From: an uncultured Amaricoccus sp. | GTDB lineage: Bacteria; Pseudomonadota; Alphaproteobacteria; Rhodobacterales; Rhodobacteraceae | Direction of reading: 5' to 3' | DNA length: 15,918 nt | NCBI RefSeq assembly: GCF_937858865.1 | Contig: NZ_CALLYO010000376.1 | Span: forward strand, 1 to 15,918 | In this document: positions 13,860 through 15,918 of the stretch, piece by piece | Layout: the number at the start of each line of letters is the position of its first letter | Numbering within the stretch: position 1 is the stretch's first letter | Notes under the pieces: generated by a model | Databases searched by the model: none | Told to the model about the DNA's origin: nothing | The model's input: the letters and a program-made list of their open reading frames with translations, nothing else | Position numbers and translations under genes: made by a program

Positions 13860-15860
13860 ATGGCCCAGGCAGGCAAGCGAAAGAGAAAGCCCCGTCCGGG
13901 CCTCATCCGGCGTACCCTCCGCGGCTTCGTGGGAGGCGCGCTGCGCGTCATCTGGTGGATCGGGATCCGCACCGCCGTGCTGGCGGCCGCCGTGCTGGCG
14001 GTGGCGACCGCCTACTATGCGAGCCGGATCCCCGATATCGACGAATTGCTCGACCCGCGCGAAGGGGGCTCGGTCACGCTGCTCGACGCCTCGGGGGAGA
14101 CCTTCGCCTGGCGCGGCCAGCAGCTCGGGATCACCACCGCCGAGCGGGTGTCGCCGCATCTCGTCAACGCCGTCATCGCCACCGAGGACCGGCGGTTCTA
14201 CTGGCATTTCGGCATCGACGTGCAGGGGACGCTGCGGGCGCTTCTGGTGAACCTGAAGGCCGGGCAGACGGTGCAGGGGGGATCCTCGATCACCCAGCAG
14301 GTGGCGAAGCTCGTCTGGTTCGACAATACCCGCACGCTGGAGCGGAAGATCAAGGAGGTCCCGGCGGCGCTGGCGCTGGAGTGGAAGTTCTCCAAGAACG
14401 AGATCCTGTCGATCTACCTCAACCGCGCCTACCTCGGCAGCGGGGCGACCGGCTTCGAGGCGGCGGCGGAACGGTATTTCGGCAAGACGGCGGCCGAGGT
14501 GAACCCGGCCGAGGCGGCGATGCTGGCCGGGCTCCTGCGCGCGCCCTCGCGCTTCGCGCCGACCGGCGATCTGGCGCGGGCACAGAGCCGGGCGACGACC
14601 ATAGTCGGGCTGATGGAGGAGCAGGGCTATCTGACCAAGGCGCAGGCGGAGGCGGCGCGGCAACATCCAGCAGTGCTGTCGGCGGCGGCGGCGGCGCGGG
14701 CGGGCGGGTCCTTCGCCGACTGGGTGATGTCGAGCGGACCGGAGTTCCTGACCCGCAAGACCACCGAGGACGTCGAGGTGCTGACCACCTTCGACCCGCG
14801 CATCCAGCGTGCGGCGGAAGCAGGGATGGCCTCGGTCTTCGGGAGCAAGCTCAAGGCGGGGTCGAACGTGCAGGCGGCGGTGGTCGTCATGTCGCCCGAC
14901 GGGGCGGTCCGGGCGATGATCGGCGGCAGGGACTTCGGCGCCGGCGAGGGGCAGTTCAACCGGGCGACCCAGGCGCGGCGGCAGACCGGCTCGCTCTTCA
15001 AGCCCTTCGTCTTCGCGGCAGCGCTGCAGGCCGGCGCGAGCCCCTATGATAGGGTGCTCGACGCGCCGCTCTCGCTCTACATCCCCGGCTCGGGGGAGTG
15101 GACGCCGGAGAACTACACCCGCGGGCAGTACCGCGGGGAGATCACGCTGACCCAGGCGCTGGCGCATTCGATCAATACCGCGACCGTGCGGCTCTCGGAG
15201 GCGACCGGGCGGGAGCGGGTCAGGGCGATCGCGCAGGACTTCGGGCTCGGCGGGCCGATGGCCGAGGGGCCGGCGCTGGCGCTCGGGGTCTCGGAAGCGA
15301 CGCTGCTCGAGATGACCGGCGCCTATGGCGGCTTCCTGAACCAGGGGGTCCGGGTCACGCCCTACGGGCTGACCGAGCTCCGCCGCAAGTCGGACGGCAC
15401 CCCGCTGATGCGCGGGGGCCCGGGCCAGCGGGTGCGGGTGATCGACGAGCGGGCGGCGGGCGAGCTCATCTGGATGATGCGGCAGGTGGTGGAGGGCGGC
15501 ACCGGCACGCGGGCGCAGCTTCCCGGCGGGCGACCGGCGGCCGGCAAGACCGGCACCACCCAGGCGGCGCGCGACGCCTGGTTCGTCGGCTTCACCGCCG
15601 ACTATGTCACCGGGGTCTGGATGGGTTACGACGACAACACGCCGCTGACCGGAACCACCGGCGGCGGCCTGCCGGCGGAGGTCTGGGGCGAAATCATGGC
15701 GCGGATCGAGGACGGTCTGCCGGTCTCGCCGCTGCCCGAGCGCGCGCCCGTCCCGCCGGTCGCGGCGGCGCCGGCCGTCCCGGCTCAGGTCGAGAGCGTC
15801 CAGGCCGCGGTCCGCAACGCGGTGCAGAGCGTCATTCAGGGCCTCTTCGGGCGCAACTGA
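13860..15860 (+). CDS. class A penicillin-binding protein (PBP1A-type transglycosylase/transpeptidase)
   Basis: A 666-residue bifunctional peptidoglycan synthase anchored in the inner membrane. A very basic cytoplasmic tail (residues 1-30) and one membrane helix (about 31-53) precede the GT51 glycosyltransferase domain. That domain has catalytic E109 in ATEDRRFYWHFGID, GGSSITQQVAK (140-150) and NEILSIYLNRAYLG (180-193). The transpeptidase domain has S378-x-x-K381 in GSLFK, S437-I-N439 and K563-T-G-T. It is shorter than E. coli PBP1A and lacks obvious extra domains; an Ala/Pro-rich tail ends the protein. The ATG at 13860 gives a typical Lys/Arg-rich start; a GTG at 13824 would add 12 residues, and neither has a strong ribosome binding site. 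Codons are G-ending (GCG, GGG, CTG), unlike the plus-strand genes on the left. It is divergent from glnK. Confidence 0.94.
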   Translation: MAQAGKRKRKPRPGLIRRTLRGFVGGALRVIWWIGIRTAVLAAAVLAVATAYYASRIPDIDELLDPREGGSVTLLDASGETFAWRGQQLGITTAERVSPHLVNAVIATEDRRFYWHFGIDVQGTLRALLVNLKAGQTVQGGSSITQQVAKLVWFDNTRTLERKIKEVPAALALEWKFSKNEILSIYLNRAYLGSGATGFEAAAERYFGKTAAEVNPAEAAMLAGLLRAPSRFAPTGDLARAQSRATTIVGLMEEQGYLTKAQAEAARQHPAVLSAAAAARAGGSFADWVMSSGPEFLTRKTTEDVEVLTTFDPRIQRAAEAGMASVFGSKLKAGSNVQAAVVVMSPDGAVRAMIGGRDFGAGEGQFNRATQARRQTGSLFKPFVFAAALQAGASPYDRVLDAPLSLYIPGSGEWTPENYTRGQYRGEITLTQALAHSINTATVRLSEATGRERVRAIAQDFGLGGPMAEGPALALGVSEATLLEMTGAYGGFLNQGVRVTPYGLTELRRKSDGTPLMRGGPGQRVRVIDERAAGELIWMMRQVVEGGTGTRAQLPGGRPAAGKTGTTQAARDAWFVGFTADYVTGVWMGYDDNTPLTGTTGGGLPAEVWGEIMARIEDGLPVSPLPERAPVPPVAAAPAVPAQVESVQAAVRNAVQSVIQGLFGRN

Positions 15861-15877
15861 AAGGGCGCCTCGGAGGA

Positions 15878-15898
15878 TTTCGCACGCGAAACTATACT
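15878..15898 (+). promoter_or_regulatory. possible promoter and small palindrome for a gene beyond the window
   Basis: After the penicillin-binding protein stop there is an inverted repeat TTTCGC-AC-GCGAAA (15878-15891) and then TATACT (15893-15898), a good -10 hexamer in this GC-rich context. No -35 match is seen at the right distance, and the window ends 20 bases later. Confidence 0.2.
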
Positions 15899-15918
15899 TA
15901 ACCCCTTGGGGCCAAAGG

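Overview
The window is GC-rich (by eye around 70%) and reads as a chromosomal segment of an alphaproteobacterium, probably Rhodobacterales or a nearby order. Supporting signs are the style of the HU protein, the pairing of an adenine deaminase with an AMP nucleosidase, the TRAP transporter, and glnK-amtB behind a sigma-54-type promoter. The taxon is inference. I see no rRNA, tRNA, CRISPR array or complete mobile element. The only mobile-element hint is a short stretch near position 100 that resembles an insertion-sequence end.

Layout. At 185-1668 on the minus strand are a short-chain dehydrogenase and a D-lyxose ketol-isomerase-type cupin. They are divergent from a three-gene TRAP transporter on the plus strand (small permease, large permease, Tat-exported binding protein; 1922-4822). 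Together these look like an uptake and catabolic cassette for a sugar or sugar derivative I cannot identify. Facing the transporter is a CYTH-CHAD protein (4911-6467), from a family linked to polyphosphate, with a Pho-box-like sequence upstream. Next come an unrecognised 171-residue protein (6720-7235), a small two-pore-helix-type cation channel gene (7238-7741) and an HU gene (7881-8171).

From 8353 to 11663 on the minus strand is a tight two-gene unit, adenine deaminase then AMP nucleosidase, overlapping by ATGA. It would turn AMP into adenine and ribose 5-phosphate, and adenine into hypoxanthine and ammonia. Next to it is the nitrogen-regulated glnK-amtB operon (11843-13556), with a very good -24/-12 promoter at 13609-13624. 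The last gene, on the plus strand, is a class A penicillin-binding protein (13860-15860).

Most genes are ordinary core metabolism. What deserves a second look is mainly regulatory and compositional: several operator-like repeats in the intergenic regions, a tandem 14-bp duplication that repeats a TTGACA hexamer, a possible leader peptide, a channel filter reading TLGAGD, a variant adenine deaminase motif, and a change of strand composition near 13.6-13.9 kb. I did not find a convincing new multi-gene system. The closest candidate is the sugar isomerase/dehydrogenase/TRAP cassette of unknown substrate.
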